Part shown: positions 24,824 to 34,013 of the stretch, piece after piece
Layout of the letters: each line of letters starts with the position of its first letter
Numbering within the stretch: position 1 is the first letter of the stretch
Origin: Spirosoma validum
GTDB taxonomy: Bacteria; Bacteroidota; Bacteroidia; Cytophagales; Spirosomataceae
Assembly (NCBI RefSeq): GCF_014699035.1
Contig: NZ_JACXAA010000009.1
Coordinates: 124,001-188,000 of the forward strand
Length of the DNA: 64,000 nucleotides
Direction: 5' to 3'
Position numbers and translations under genes: made by a program
The notes under the pieces: generated by a model
What the model was told of the DNA's origin: nothing
What the model saw: only the letters and a program-made list of their open reading frames with translations
The model's database searches: none

Positions 24824-26032
24824 ATGCAATCACAAAACACACTAAACAAACTAAGCCGACGAAACTGGCTACGCAATGCCGCCATTGGGGCGACCGGTGC
24901 CGTTATGATGCCCTCGCTGTTGACCAGCTGTACTGACCATGTGTTTCCAGAGCCAGGTGGTGGCCTGGGGAGCGCAACCCCCCTAACAGAAGCGGAGCTG
25001 AGAAGTGCGGCACAAAATTTACTGCATATGGATGCCTGGTTATCGGATGTATACAGCGAAACGGGTAAATATGAAGAAATTGTATTTCACCTGTTAAACT
25101 CAGGCCAAAAGCCAACGCAATGGAAAGACTTCATCATAAACATCTTAACGGCCATAGCGCTTGGGATGTTCGAAGCAGCGGGAGCAATAACTGGTACTAA
25201 ATTCCTTCTTGTTGGTCCTGAACTTGCCATTGTGTCTGCGATCGTCAGGCAGTTTACGTCATTTGATAGACCATCAAATTTAGAAGCTCAATTTGCTGAA
25301 TTTGAGTTAGGGCACCTCGCCATGCAAATAGCTATTTCGGATAAGTTGCTTACACTGGCAGACGAAACAGACAATTACAAGAACTTGCGGGACGCGTGGC
25401 CCGGGGATCTTGAGTTTAATGGCCAAAAATACACCCTCAAGCATTTGGCGGATTCAGCATTCCCATCCGAAAAGCAGGGTACTGATTACGTAGCGCTACG
25501 GACCGCTGCATACAATCAATTCAGAAAACATATCTGGAATGTGATGATAATGAAAGCTGGCAACATAAATTACTATCACTGGGGGAATGTAACACCTTAT
25601 GATTTAGGACAGCAGGGCGGTTGTGTTCATAGTTGGGCAATGAATAGATTTTATAGTGATCAGCCGTACGCAGGTGGGTATCTACGAGGCTATTATCGTG
25701 AAGGCTTCTTTGAAGGCTATTCTATGGAATACTGGCTGATTGATTTCGATGGTAAATATCTTTCGGAGGATGCGGCAAAAGAATTATTTACAGACTATAC
25801 CCCAGGTCAATTTATCAACCCGGACCCGAATGATAAAACAAAACCATTGACGGGTTTATTCCCTCGCGACTACGTTTTTAAACAATTCAATACAACCAAA
25901 ACGCAATTTTTTGGATACTTCGATTTGGCAAAACCAGAGGTAGCACAATGCATGGGAAGCCTTGCTTTTGATGAGTCAACCTATAACTATGATTACACAG
26001 GTGGGAATTTCCCTATGTTAATTAAAAAATAA
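24824..26032 (+). CDS. Tat-type lipoprotein of unknown function
   Basis: A 402-residue protein. The N-terminus SRRNWLRNAAIGATGAVMM is a twin-arginine signal and is followed by the lipobox LTSC, so it should cross the membrane folded and become lipid-anchored. The mature protein has no recognised family; it contains a mid-protein hydrophobic stretch (ILTAIALGMFEAAGAITGT) and many aromatic residues near the C-terminus. It lies 184 bp after the second serine hydrolase. A cofactor-containing or pre-folded protein is suggested by the Tat signal only. Confidence 0.75.
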   Translation: MQSQNTLNKLSRRNWLRNAAIGATGAVMMPSLLTSCTDHVFPEPGGGLGSATPLTEAELRSAAQNLLHMDAWLSDVYSETGKYEEIVFHLLNSGQKPTQWKDFIINILTAIALGMFEAAGAITGTKFLLVGPELAIVSAIVRQFTSFDRPSNLEAQFAEFELGHLAMQIAISDKLLTLADETDNYKNLRDAWPGDLEFNGQKYTLKHLADSAFPSEKQGTDYVALRTAAYNQFRKHIWNVMIMKAGNINYYHWGNVTPYDLGQQGGCVHSWAMNRFYSDQPYAGGYLRGYYREGFFEGYSMEYWLIDFDGKYLSEDAAKELFTDYTPGQFINPDPNDKTKPLTGLFPRDYVFKQFNTTKTQFFGYFDLAKPEVAQCMGSLAFDESTYNYDYTGGNFPMLIKK

Positions 26033-26033
26033 T

Positions 26034-26103
26034 ACCAGCCAGAGATGTCAAAGCTCCATTACGTTCACTGCATGGTAACGGCGCTTCGACATCTCTGGCT
26101 GGT
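26034..26103. repeat. 21-bp inverted repeat after the Tat lipoprotein gene
   Basis: ACCAGCCAGAGATGTC.AAGC (26034-26054) pairs with 26083-26103 with one mismatch; loop 28 bases. It follows the stop codon directly and may terminate transcription, but has no clear U-tract. Confidence 0.65.
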
Positions 26104-26409
26104 GCAGTCAGTGGCCAATTATAGGAGGTCAGGTTGGGCTTCAACCAGGATAGGTAGTTGACCGTGCCCATCACAGGCTCAGCATTCAACTTATTAGCTA
26201 ATACGGTTTGTTTAAACGACTCTCCCGGACCAGCGGCTACCAGTCGATGGTCCGGAACGGCAGCAAACCTGCCGGGGTGAATTCATGAATAGGCCGTTTG
26301 GCTCGGAGCGCTTACTTGTCCATCCGTTGTCGCTTAGGGAAATGCCTGAATCAGGGGCGCGTGAGCTATTTCGGGTCCCTTTCCATCTTATCTCTCAACT
26401 CATCAGTCG
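26104..26409. other. gap with an open minus-strand frame of unknown status
   Basis: No gene is supported. On the minus strand from about 26282 down to about 26030 a frame stays open and reads, in part, FKQTVLANKLNAEPVMGTV and NYLSWLKPNLTSYNW. It starts right after a stop and has no start codon, so it may be a gene fragment or chance. Confidence 0.3.
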
Positions 26410-28308
26410 ATGTCTCAACTTAGTAGTACCAAAGCTGAAATGTTAATCATCCGCTCGCTTGGGCTAGGGTTGATGCTGGGACTTTTACTCAGTAGTCTGG
26501 CCCTGGCTCAGAAGAGCACCGTTGTAGCCGGTGGTAACGGTACGGGTGCGGCCGCCAATCAATTGAATTTTCCACTTGGTGTGGTGGTGGATGGGGCGGG
26601 CAATATCTATGTGGCCGATTACCAAAACTTCCGCGTCCAGAAATTTCCCCCCAACTCGACCTCGGCCACGGAGGGCATCACCGTTGTTGACGCCCATGGT
26701 TATGCTCTAATTGCCCCGTCTTCTTTGGCGATAGATGGGGCGGGCAATATCTATGTGCTTGAGGAAGGATTACAACGCGTCGTGAAATTCCCCCCTAATT
26801 TTACCTCGGCCACGGAGGGCACCATCGTTGCCGGCGGCCTTGGAGACCACCCCTTATATGACGGTCCATTTAATCAGCCAAATGGTGTGGTAGTGGATGG
26901 GGCGGGCAATATCTATGTGACCGACTCAGGAAACGCGCGCATCCGGAAATTTCCCCCCAACTCGACCTCGGCCACGGAGGGCATCACCGTTGCTGGCGGC
27001 AATGGGCAAGGCTCGGCTGCTAATCAATTCAATACTCCCTTCGGTAAGGTGGCCGTGGATGACATGGGTAATTTCTATGTAGCTGATTATTTTAATGACC
27101 GCGTCCTGAAGTTTCCCCCTAATTCGACCTCGGCCACCATGGGCATCACCGTTGTTGACGCCAATCAGGTAATTGGTCCCTGTGATTTGGAAATGGATCG
27201 GGCAGGCAATCTCTATGTGGCTGACCAGGGACACTACCGGGTTCTGAAATTTCCCCCCAACTCGACCTCGGCCACGGAGGGCATCACTGTTGCTGGCGGC
27301 AATGGGCTGGCGGACCTGGTACCCGGGGGCATGTATATCGATGACTCAGGCAATCTCTTTGTGACTGACCCGCAACACGATCTCGTCAGGAAGTATAGTT
27401 ACCCGGCGGTGATCCTCAGCCAGCCCGCGGCCGGCACAGGAGTCTGCCCCGGCGCAACGGTCACGGCCCAGGTTAGCGCTACCGCTACCAATCCGTCCTT
27501 AACCTATCAGTGGTATACCTCCGGTGGAAATCCACTCAGCGGCCAAACCAGCCCTACCCTTACCTTAACGAATGTACAGATAAGCGATAAAAACAGCTAT
27601 TATGTGACCATCACCACGGCTGATGGAGTAAGCGTTAACTCCACGGATTTCAATCTTGACGTGTTGGCCCTACCGATGGCGAGTTTAGCAGCCAGTGGCA
27701 GTTTAAGCCCCGCCACGCCCAGCGTCACCCTGACAGCCTCAGGGGGCGGCTCCTATGAATTCGGACCAGGGGCTACCCAGCTTGGGAATGGCCCCACTGC
27801 TACCGTTATCGCATCGGGCCTGTATTACGTCAAGGTGACGGGTACCAACGGGTGCTCGGCGGTGGCCTCCACCAGCGTTAGTCAGTTAACGACACCCGAC
27901 CTGATTCCGCTGCTCTACGCCCGACCCACGGCCCTTTACGGTACCACGCCCGTCACGGTAGTGGTAGACGTAGTAGAGGTAGCCGGGATTGCCAGCTCGG
28001 GACCGATTATAGTGAAAATTACCCAGGATACCCGGCTTTCACTGGCGCTGCCCGTTGGGGCCACTAGCGTGGGTAACCGGTCGGTCGACAACCGTATCTG
28101 GCAACTGAGTGGGCCAGCGGGGGGCTACTACACGCTGACCACGAGTGAGGTTGTTCCGGCGGGGGGACGGCTGAGCGTAGGACTGATGGGCGATTTAAGT
28201 CCTGGAGGCACTACCGGGGGGCTGACGGTGAGCGGGACGCTATCGGGTGGGGGCGATCAGCAGCTACTTAACAACGTCGATGCCGACCGGCTGGAATACT
28301 TCCAGTAG
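26410..28308 (+). CDS. secreted NHL-repeat protein with Ig-like C-terminal domains
   Basis: A 632-residue protein. The signal peptide ends near LLLSSLALAQ; ATG 26440 is an alternative start giving a shorter n-region. Residues about 38-335 hold NHL-type repeats (motif LxVDGAGNIYVADxxNxRVxKF), forming a beta-propeller. Then come Ig-like regions (VTAQVSATATNPSLTYQW and following) and a repetitive C-terminal part. It is probably extracellular or surface-bound and may bind a polymer or protein. The propeller repeats are almost identical at DNA level. Confidence 0.85.
   Translation: MSQLSSTKAEMLIIRSLGLGLMLGLLLSSLALAQKSTVVAGGNGTGAAANQLNFPLGVVVDGAGNIYVADYQNFRVQKFPPNSTSATEGITVVDAHGYALIAPSSLAIDGAGNIYVLEEGLQRVVKFPPNFTSATEGTIVAGGLGDHPLYDGPFNQPNGVVVDGAGNIYVTDSGNARIRKFPPNSTSATEGITVAGGNGQGSAANQFNTPFGKVAVDDMGNFYVADYFNDRVLKFPPNSTSATMGITVVDANQVIGPCDLEMDRAGNLYVADQGHYRVLKFPPNSTSATEGITVAGGNGLADLVPGGMYIDDSGNLFVTDPQHDLVRKYSYPAVILSQPAAGTGVCPGATVTAQVSATATNPSLTYQWYTSGGNPLSGQTSPTLTLTNVQISDKNSYYVTITTADGVSVNSTDFNLDVLALPMASLAASGSLSPATPSVTLTASGGGSYEFGPGATQLGNGPTATVIASGLYYVKVTGTNGCSAVASTSVSQLTTPDLIPLLYARPTALYGTTPVTVVVDVVEVAGIASSGPIIVKITQDTRLSLALPVGATSVGNRSVDNRIWQLSGPAGGYYTLTTSEVVPAGGRLSVGLMGDLSPGGTTGGLTVSGTLSGGGDQQLLNNVDADRLEYFQ
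26635..27300 (+). repeat. near-identical coding repeats in the NHL protein
   Basis: The block encoding FPPNSTSATEGITV occurs near 26645, 26790, 26945, 27110 and 27248. Copies are separated by about 140-165 bp and differ by few bases, while spacer sequence differs more. GATGGGGCGGGCAATATCTA also recurs three times. Confidence 0.8.
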
Positions 28309-28514
28309 TAAGTATTGAAAGGGCCTTAAAAAGCCATTGACCGACGCTTAATCGGCTGATAACGGCCTGTATGGTCGTTAACTCGAATAAGGAGCCCTAT
28401 AGTCAACAGCTCTGACGGATTGGCCGTAATGGTTTTATACTATTTTAATCACACCCAAAGCGCCAGCATACATCAGATTTCACAACAGAATCAATCAATA
28501 AACTATATCCTCAA

Positions 28515-29150
28515 ATGGATTTTTTACGGAAGCACTGGTTTGATGTAGGCGCTGGCCTTGGCTTACTCATTGGTCTTTGGGTCTATAAAGAGTTTGATCA
28601 CCTGACGACGTATCAAGTTATTATGTGGCTTAGTTTACTGAGTCTGTTTGCGCATCAATTGGAGGAGTATCGATTAGTAGGCACGTTTCCGGGGATGGTC
28701 AACAAAATCATGTATCAAAGCTCAATGCCAGATCGCTATCCGTTGAATACCAATACCTCCCTGTATGTGAATGTACTCATTGGGTGGGGATCGTATTTCC
28801 TGGCGGCCTGGTTGGCCGAAAAAGCGATCTGGTTAGGGATTGCCACGATCTTAGTCTCCCTGGGTAATACAGTGGCTCATACGTTCATCTTCAATGGTAA
28901 AGGCAGAACGTTTTATAATGCGGGCATGGCCACGAGCTGGTTGTTGTTTGTACCCGTCAGTTATTATTTTTTTACGATCATTAACCAGCATCACTTGGTT
29001 ACCTTAACCGATTATCTGATCGGTATCCCCCTGGGTTTGTTTTTAAATGTGGTCGGCATCGTGAAACTCATCGATTGGCTTAAAGACCCTGGTACGCCCT
29101 ATATTTTCCCCCAACGCTGTTTATTGCCAGCTGATCGAAAAGTGATATGA
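28515..29150 (+). CDS. HXXEE-domain integral membrane protein
   Basis: A 211-residue membrane protein with about five predicted helices. The name-giving HXXEE motif is HQLEE at residues 47-51, in LFAHQLEEYRL. Family members are multi-pass proteins of unknown function; the motif may bind a metal. The next gene, 164 bp downstream on the same strand, is also a membrane protein with a His/Glu motif. Confidence 0.85.
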   Translation: MDFLRKHWFDVGAGLGLLIGLWVYKEFDHLTTYQVIMWLSLLSLFAHQLEEYRLVGTFPGMVNKIMYQSSMPDRYPLNTNTSLYVNVLIGWGSYFLAAWLAEKAIWLGIATILVSLGNTVAHTFIFNGKGRTFYNAGMATSWLLFVPVSYYFFTIINQHHLVTLTDYLIGIPLGLFLNVVGIVKLIDWLKDPGTPYIFPQRCLLPADRKVI

Positions 29151-29314
29151 CCAGGTGAATCATGCTTCCTGGAAGTCTGGCGGCTAAGGACTACCAAAGC
29201 GGCTGCAAAGGACAGTTTTAACACACCCATGTTGATTACCAATGCTTGTGGCCTAGAGGACGTAGCGTCACATGCCTGGGTAGTCTTGTGTCTGGCAACT
29301 TGACCTATTTTTTT

Positions 29315-30139
29315 ATGACTATGAACAGGCAAACGGTTTCACCCACCATGTTTATCATCATTACGCCCCTCTTCATCTGGTTAAGCCATTATGTAGCAGT
29401 TTTTCCGCATGAATACGCGCACTCAATAACCGCCTGGTCACTAGGAGAAATGGAAAATCCATTCGCCCTGGATTATGGTGGAACCAGTTGGAAAAACCTG
29501 TTACTGCTTTGGAACATTGATGAGAATGTAAACTACAGCCGAATGTTCGCCCAGGGGCATGACGTTCAGGCTGCCTTATGTGCATTTGCTGGCCCTGGCA
29601 TTGGGACGGTACTAATGTTTGTGCTGGGCAGTTTACTCTTAAAAGACCCTCTGGTAATACAACGCCCCTTTTTGTATTATTTTGTTTTTTGGTTCCACCT
29701 GATGAATCTGGGCAATTTATATGATTACGTTCCCATTCGTACGTTTACCCCTGGAGGTGATATTGGCAATATGGTTCGTGGATTGCATATTTCGCCCTGG
29801 TGGGTGTTTGTTCTGGCAGGCTATCCGGTGGCATATTTGATGTGGCAATTTTTTACCCGAACTATGATTTCTATGTATACTACCCTGAATATTGTCAACC
29901 TACCCCTACAAGCTGGCATCATGATCATCTGTGTTTTGCTTTTGTTTGGCTGGTTTGGTGGCATACTAGGGGTAATTTATTCCGACAACCCTTTGGAAAA
30001 TGGTGAGATAACATACTTTTTAAAGCTTACTTCGTTCGTGGCCATTCCTGGATTAATACGTCTTCTTTGGCCAACTCGTAAATGGATTCAAGAGTCGCTG
30101 GAACCGCTTCCGTATCAACCGCAAGCGACGCTATTATAA
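29315..30139 (+). CDS. putative intramembrane metalloprotease-like protein (HExxH)
   Basis: A 274-residue protein with several predicted transmembrane helices. HEYAH (residues 32-36) lies at the end of the first helix, the arrangement of M50/site-2-protease zinc sites. A candidate third ligand is D149 in RTFTPGGDIGN, after a second hydrophobic pair (FWFHLMNLGNLYDY). Start 29315 is chosen because the longer frame from 29246 adds a polar prefix. No PDZ domain is visible. Function as a protease is inferred; a non-proteolytic membrane metal protein is the alternative. Confidence 0.6.
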   Translation: MTMNRQTVSPTMFIIITPLFIWLSHYVAVFPHEYAHSITAWSLGEMENPFALDYGGTSWKNLLLLWNIDENVNYSRMFAQGHDVQAALCAFAGPGIGTVLMFVLGSLLLKDPLVIQRPFLYYFVFWFHLMNLGNLYDYVPIRTFTPGGDIGNMVRGLHISPWWVFVLAGYPVAYLMWQFFTRTMISMYTTLNIVNLPLQAGIMIICVLLLFGWFGGILGVIYSDNPLENGEITYFLKLTSFVAIPGLIRLLWPTRKWIQESLEPLPYQPQATLL

Positions 30140-30180
30140 ATCCCTTTCAGTAGTTAGCGTACAACTCTTATAAACAACAA

Positions 30181-30215
30181 AGAACCCGACATCTGGTAGT
30201 GTCGGGTTCTTTGTT
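30181..30215. terminator. terminator between convergent genes
   Basis: AGAACCCGAC (30181-30190) and GTCGGGTTCT (30201-30210) form a perfect 10-bp stem followed by TTGTTGT, with an A-rich run on the other side. It can end transcription from both the membrane-protein gene and the esterase gene. Confidence 0.8.
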
Positions 30216-30235
30216 GTAGACGACAATGAATAATA

Positions 30236-31402
30236 TTACTGAAAGGCCGCTTTGAGACGGGTTGCCGCCAAAGCCTGTGCCTGCTGTGCTTCCGGAACGA
30301 TCGAATACATACCGAAGAACTCGTGCGTTACGCCTTTGTAAAGCTCATACCGGACGTCTTTGTTACCTACCTGAATCAGCTTATCCCGCAAGTCCATACC
30401 GTCGGTTTGCAGTGGGTCGATTTCTGCACCGATAATGGTTACCGGAGGCAGGTTGCTCAGGTTTGCTACGTCAACCAGCGAAATTAAGGGGCTATCACCG
30501 TCAGCATCTGAATTGAAGTAGTTTTTTGTGAAAAACATCACCCCGGGCCGGCTCAGCGGTTTCGCATTGGCATAAGCATTGTATGAATACGTATACAGAT
30601 TGTTATTAGCTACGGGGAACACCGATAAAATGTGAAGCGGTTTGTTCGTCAGGTTACTATCGCGGGCCATAATACTGACATTGACGGCCATATTACCACC
30701 GGCACTCTCACCCGCAACGGCTATTTTACCATTTCCGTTGAATTGAGACAGGTTATTCGAGATCCATTTGTAGGAAGCAAACGCATCCCTGTGTGCTGTT
30801 GGAAACTTATTCTCAGGAGCCAGTCGATAATCGACGGATATAACGACAGCCCCAGTTTCTTCGGCCAGCGCCAGCGTTGAATATTCATAGACGTCCGCAC
30901 TGGCAATTACCCAACCGCCCCCGTGGAAATACACAATGACAGGGAATGGACCCGAGCCACTTTTAGGGGTATACACTTTAGCCCGTAATGGAACACCACC
31001 GTAGCCGGGTACTGTCCGCTCGGTAATTGTTACGTTGGCTGTTGGCCGGGAGATGCCTCTTTCGTCGAGCAATGCATTCACCGCATCCTTGAACGAAGGG
31101 GTCTTACGGGCCTGGTCAGGCGTAACGTTCTCGATGGGTACGGGTGCCAGCTGACCCAGTTTGTTAATCACCGCCAGCATCTGAGGGGTGATCGTAGGGC
31201 CCCAGCTGGGCTTAGGTCCATTGTCCTGAATGACTTGTCCGGGTTGTGGAGCTAAGTGATCCTGGCAAGAAGGTAGGGCCAAACCTAGTACTATAAGTAA
31301 CAGTAGTCCAAGTCGAACAGGATTGGAAATGGATTTTGCTTTTTGTCCAAAAGCCGCTAAGGATAATGGACGGAAATCTTGTTTTGGGTGAACGTTTTTC
31401 AT
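30236..31402 (-). CDS. alpha/beta-hydrolase lipoprotein, hormone-sensitive-lipase type esterase
   Basis: A 388-residue protein. The N-terminal hydrophobic stretch LGLLLLIVLGLALPSC carries a lipobox at C46. The HSL family signature HGGGW begins at residue 160 (oxyanion hole) and the nucleophile is S233 in GESAGG. The catalytic acid is in AEIDPLQTDG and the His in GVTHEFFGM. It would hydrolyse short-chain esters at the cell envelope. It is a single gene with its own terminator. Confidence 0.9.
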   Translation of the reverse strand: MKNVHPKQDFRPLSLAAFGQKAKSISNPVRLGLLLLIVLGLALPSCQDHLAPQPGQVIQDNGPKPSWGPTITPQMLAVINKLGQLAPVPIENVTPDQARKTPSFKDAVNALLDERGISRPTANVTITERTVPGYGGVPLRAKVYTPKSGSGPFPVIVYFHGGGWVIASADVYEYSTLALAEETGAVVISVDYRLAPENKFPTAHRDAFASYKWISNNLSQFNGNGKIAVAGESAGGNMAVNVSIMARDSNLTNKPLHILSVFPVANNNLYTYSYNAYANAKPLSRPGVMFFTKNYFNSDADGDSPLISLVDVANLSNLPPVTIIGAEIDPLQTDGMDLRDKLIQVGNKDVRYELYKGVTHEFFGMYSIVPEAQQAQALAATRLKAAFQ

Positions 31403-31560
31403 ATAACAATTGAGTTTTTTGAGATAACTACTTATCTACGTAAGTATGGTTTTCATAGATTTATTAAGTGGCCTACTTGTGAGGGAATGGTCCGCTTGTT
31501 GAAAAAAAACAGATTGTTAATCTTGATAGACAACTTCTCTCGTTTTTTGTTGTTGCTTGT

Positions 31561-32871
31561 ATGAACTTCGAGAACGCACGCACATTTGCTCAGAAACTTG
31601 ATCAGGAAGACCCGTTACGGCATTTCCGTGACCGATTTCACATCCCCCAACGTAATGGCAAGCCTTTAACGTACCTCTGCGGTAATTCATTGGGGCTGCA
31701 ACCCAAAGCAGCACGGGCGGCCCTGGACCAGGAGCTGACTACGTGGCAAAATCTGGGGGTAGAAGGCTGGTTTGATCGGACAGACGATCCGCAGCCAGAA
31801 AGTGGAGGTCAACCCTGGCTTGGTTATCACAATACGTGTAAAGACGCTTTGTCGCAACTGGTAGGAGGGGAGCCGTCGGAAGTCTGCCCGATGAATGCGC
31901 TGACGGTCAATTTGCATCTGTTACTGGCTTCTTTTTATCGGCCTACTGAAAAAAAGTACAAAATTCTAACCATCAAAGGCGATTTTCCGTCGGATCAGTA
32001 CGCGCTGGAAACGCACGTGAAGCATCATGGTTTGAAGCCTGCCGATACGTTGATTGAAATTGCCCCACATACTGGCGACAGCGAATCCACGCCGGGCCTG
32101 ATTCACACAACGGATATTCAGAAAGCGATTGCCGAACATGCCGATTCGCTGGCCGTGATCTGGCTGAGTGGACTGAACTACTACACGGGGCAGGTCTACA
32201 ACATGGCCTCCATTGCCGAAACGGCCCAGCGACATTGTATTCCGGTCGGCTTTGATCTGGCCCATGCCATTGGCAACGTACCGTTACGTCTGCACGACTG
32301 GGGCGTCGATTTTGCTACGTGGTGTTCGTATAAATACCTTAACGGTGGTCCCGGCGCTGTGTCAGGCGTGTTTGTCCATCAAAAACACTATGACCAGAAT
32401 TTGCCTCGTCTGGCCGGATGGTGGGGCTATCGGGAAGATAGGCGGTTTGAGATGACTCCCGGTTTTCTGCCCGAGCCCGGTGCTGATGGCTGGCAGGTCA
32501 GTACGCCAAATATTCTGGCTCTGGCGTTGCACCGAGCCGCTATTACCATTACCGCCGAAGCGGGTATGCCTGCTTTACGACAGAAAAGTGAGCGCCTTAC
32601 CGGGTTTCTGGAATACGTACTGACCCCGTTCGATGACATTCAGATCCTCACGCCCGACGATCCAAACCAGCGCGGTTGCCAATTGTCGTTACTGGTTCGC
32701 AAGAAGGGTAAGGAATTATTTAGCTATCTAATCGAACAGGGCGTCATTGGCGACTGGCGCGAACCCGACTGCATTCGACTGGCCCCAACGCCTTTATACA
32801 ATACGTTCGAGGAAGTTTGGCAGGTCGGAAATGTAGTGAACGCATTTTATAACCGATCGGAAGTCGGCTGA
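31561..32871 (+). CDS. kynU: kynureninase
   Basis: A 436-residue PLP enzyme that cleaves kynurenine (or 3-hydroxykynurenine) to anthranilate (or 3-hydroxyanthranilate) and alanine. YLCGNSLGLQPKA (residues 38-50) is the family N-terminal block and the PLP lysine is K258 in WCSYKYLNGGPG. The C-terminal part is normal. No other tryptophan-degradation gene is present in the window. Its last 25 bp overlap tail-to-tail with queG. Confidence 0.93.
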   Translation: MNFENARTFAQKLDQEDPLRHFRDRFHIPQRNGKPLTYLCGNSLGLQPKAARAALDQELTTWQNLGVEGWFDRTDDPQPESGGQPWLGYHNTCKDALSQLVGGEPSEVCPMNALTVNLHLLLASFYRPTEKKYKILTIKGDFPSDQYALETHVKHHGLKPADTLIEIAPHTGDSESTPGLIHTTDIQKAIAEHADSLAVIWLSGLNYYTGQVYNMASIAETAQRHCIPVGFDLAHAIGNVPLRLHDWGVDFATWCSYKYLNGGPGAVSGVFVHQKHYDQNLPRLAGWWGYREDRRFEMTPGFLPEPGADGWQVSTPNILALALHRAAITITAEAGMPALRQKSERLTGFLEYVLTPFDDIQILTPDDPNQRGCQLSLLVRKKGKELFSYLIEQGVIGDWREPDCIRLAPTPLYNTFEEVWQVGNVVNAFYNRSEVG

Positions 32872-33794
32872 TTAAACGCTACGTTCCGTTTCAGACCTTC
32901 CAGCTTTGTTCGCTTTACGGCGGACCGGCGAAAAATTTCCCGAAAAACATCTTCGGTAATCTCCTCCCAATCGCCTTTTGTAAAGGTTGCTAAATCCGGA
33001 TGAGGATCGAAGGCAGGGGTTTGATGCGGTCGGGCGAAGCGGTTCCAGGGACAAACATCCTGACAAATATCGCAGCCGAATATCCAGTTATCAAACTTGC
33101 CCTGAACGTCCTCCGGAATCGCTTCTTTTAATTCAATCGTGAAGTACGAAATGCACTTGCTTCCATCCACTACGTAAGGCCCGACAATGGCGTCGGTGGG
33201 GCAAGCGTCGATGCAACGGGTGCAGGTGCCGCAATAATCGGTGATGGGGCCGTCAGGTTCCAGCTCAAGATCAAGAATGAGCTCGCCGATGAAAAAGAAC
33301 GAGCCAATCTCGCGGTTGATTAGGTTCGTGTGCTTACCTACCCAACCCAGTCCCGCACGTTTAGCCCAGGCTTTATCCATAACCGGTGCTGAATCGACAA
33401 ACGCCCGCCCACCTACTTCGCCAACTTCCTGATGGATGTAGGACAGCAGGTCTTTGAGTTTGTCTTTGATGACGAAGTGATAATCGGTTCCGTACGCGTA
33501 TTTCGACAGTTTATAATCGTCGTCGGCTTCGGGAAGCTTTTGCTCGGGGTAATAATTCAGGAGTACCGTTATCACCGACTTTGCATCATCGACCAGCAGC
33601 CGAGGGTCGAGTCGCTTATCGAAGTGATTGGCCATATAATTCATCTGACCATGCATGCCGTTCTTCAGCCAGGTTTCCAGCCGAGGGGCCTCCTCTTCCA
33701 GAAAATCCGCTTTCGCTACGCCACAGAAATCAAATCCCAATTCCTTCGCTTTGGTCTTGACGAGCTGCGTATAGTGTTGAGCGGGTGCGTGCAT
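32847..33794 (-). CDS. queG: epoxyqueuosine reductase
   Basis: A cytosolic protein of about 315 residues that reduces epoxyqueuosine to queuosine in the tRNA wobble position using cobalamin and two [4Fe-4S] clusters. The clusters are seen as CGTCTRCIDACP and CDICQDVCPWNRF. The N-terminal domain contains the usual ALPYRRRADFY-type region in diverged form and WVGKHTNLINREIGSFFFIG. Start 33794 (MHAPAQHYTQ) is preferred to an ATG 33 bp upstream. It overlaps kynU at the 3' end. Confidence 0.93.
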   Translation of the reverse strand: MHAPAQHYTQLVKTKAKELGFDFCGVAKADFLEEEAPRLETWLKNGMHGQMNYMANHFDKRLDPRLLVDDAKSVITVLLNYYPEQKLPEADDDYKLSKYAYGTDYHFVIKDKLKDLLSYIHQEVGEVGGRAFVDSAPVMDKAWAKRAGLGWVGKHTNLINREIGSFFFIGELILDLELEPDGPITDYCGTCTRCIDACPTDAIVGPYVVDGSKCISYFTIELKEAIPEDVQGKFDNWIFGCDICQDVCPWNRFARPHQTPAFDPHPDLATFTKGDWEEITEDVFREIFRRSAVKRTKLEGLKRNVAFNQPTSDRL

Positions 33795-33968
33795 AGAGAA
33801 TTTACTGTAACGTGGGTGGTCGACCATCCGAGTTACAGAACGATTTTGTGATCTTTTTAAATCCTATAAATCTTTCAAATCACGTAAATCCTGGTTAGGG
33901 TATCAGTTAGATATAAGCTAACAAATGTGCCAACTTGTCAGGAAATGCGGTTTTGGCCGCGCTTTTGT

Positions 33969-33976
33969 CCATCTTT
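33969..33976 (+). promoter_or_regulatory. -7 promoter box of the grpE-dnaJ unit
   Basis: CATCTTTG matches TAnnTTTG at seven of eight positions. It lies 38 bp before the preferred grpE start and only a few bases before an alternative ATG at 33981, which it argues against. Confidence 0.45.
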
Positions 33977-34013
33977 GTCTATGAATTTCTGGAAGCGAAA
34001 TAGAAACTCAGTA

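Noticed and set aside
26635..27300. A possible CRISPR-like array because of regular repeats
   Set aside because: Repeats are about 45 bp inside an open reading frame, spacing is about 150 bp, and they encode NHL propeller blades; there is no cas gene.
33432..33851. A 139-codon plus-strand frame opposite queG
   Set aside because: It lies mostly within the queG coding sequence and is a mirror frame of it.
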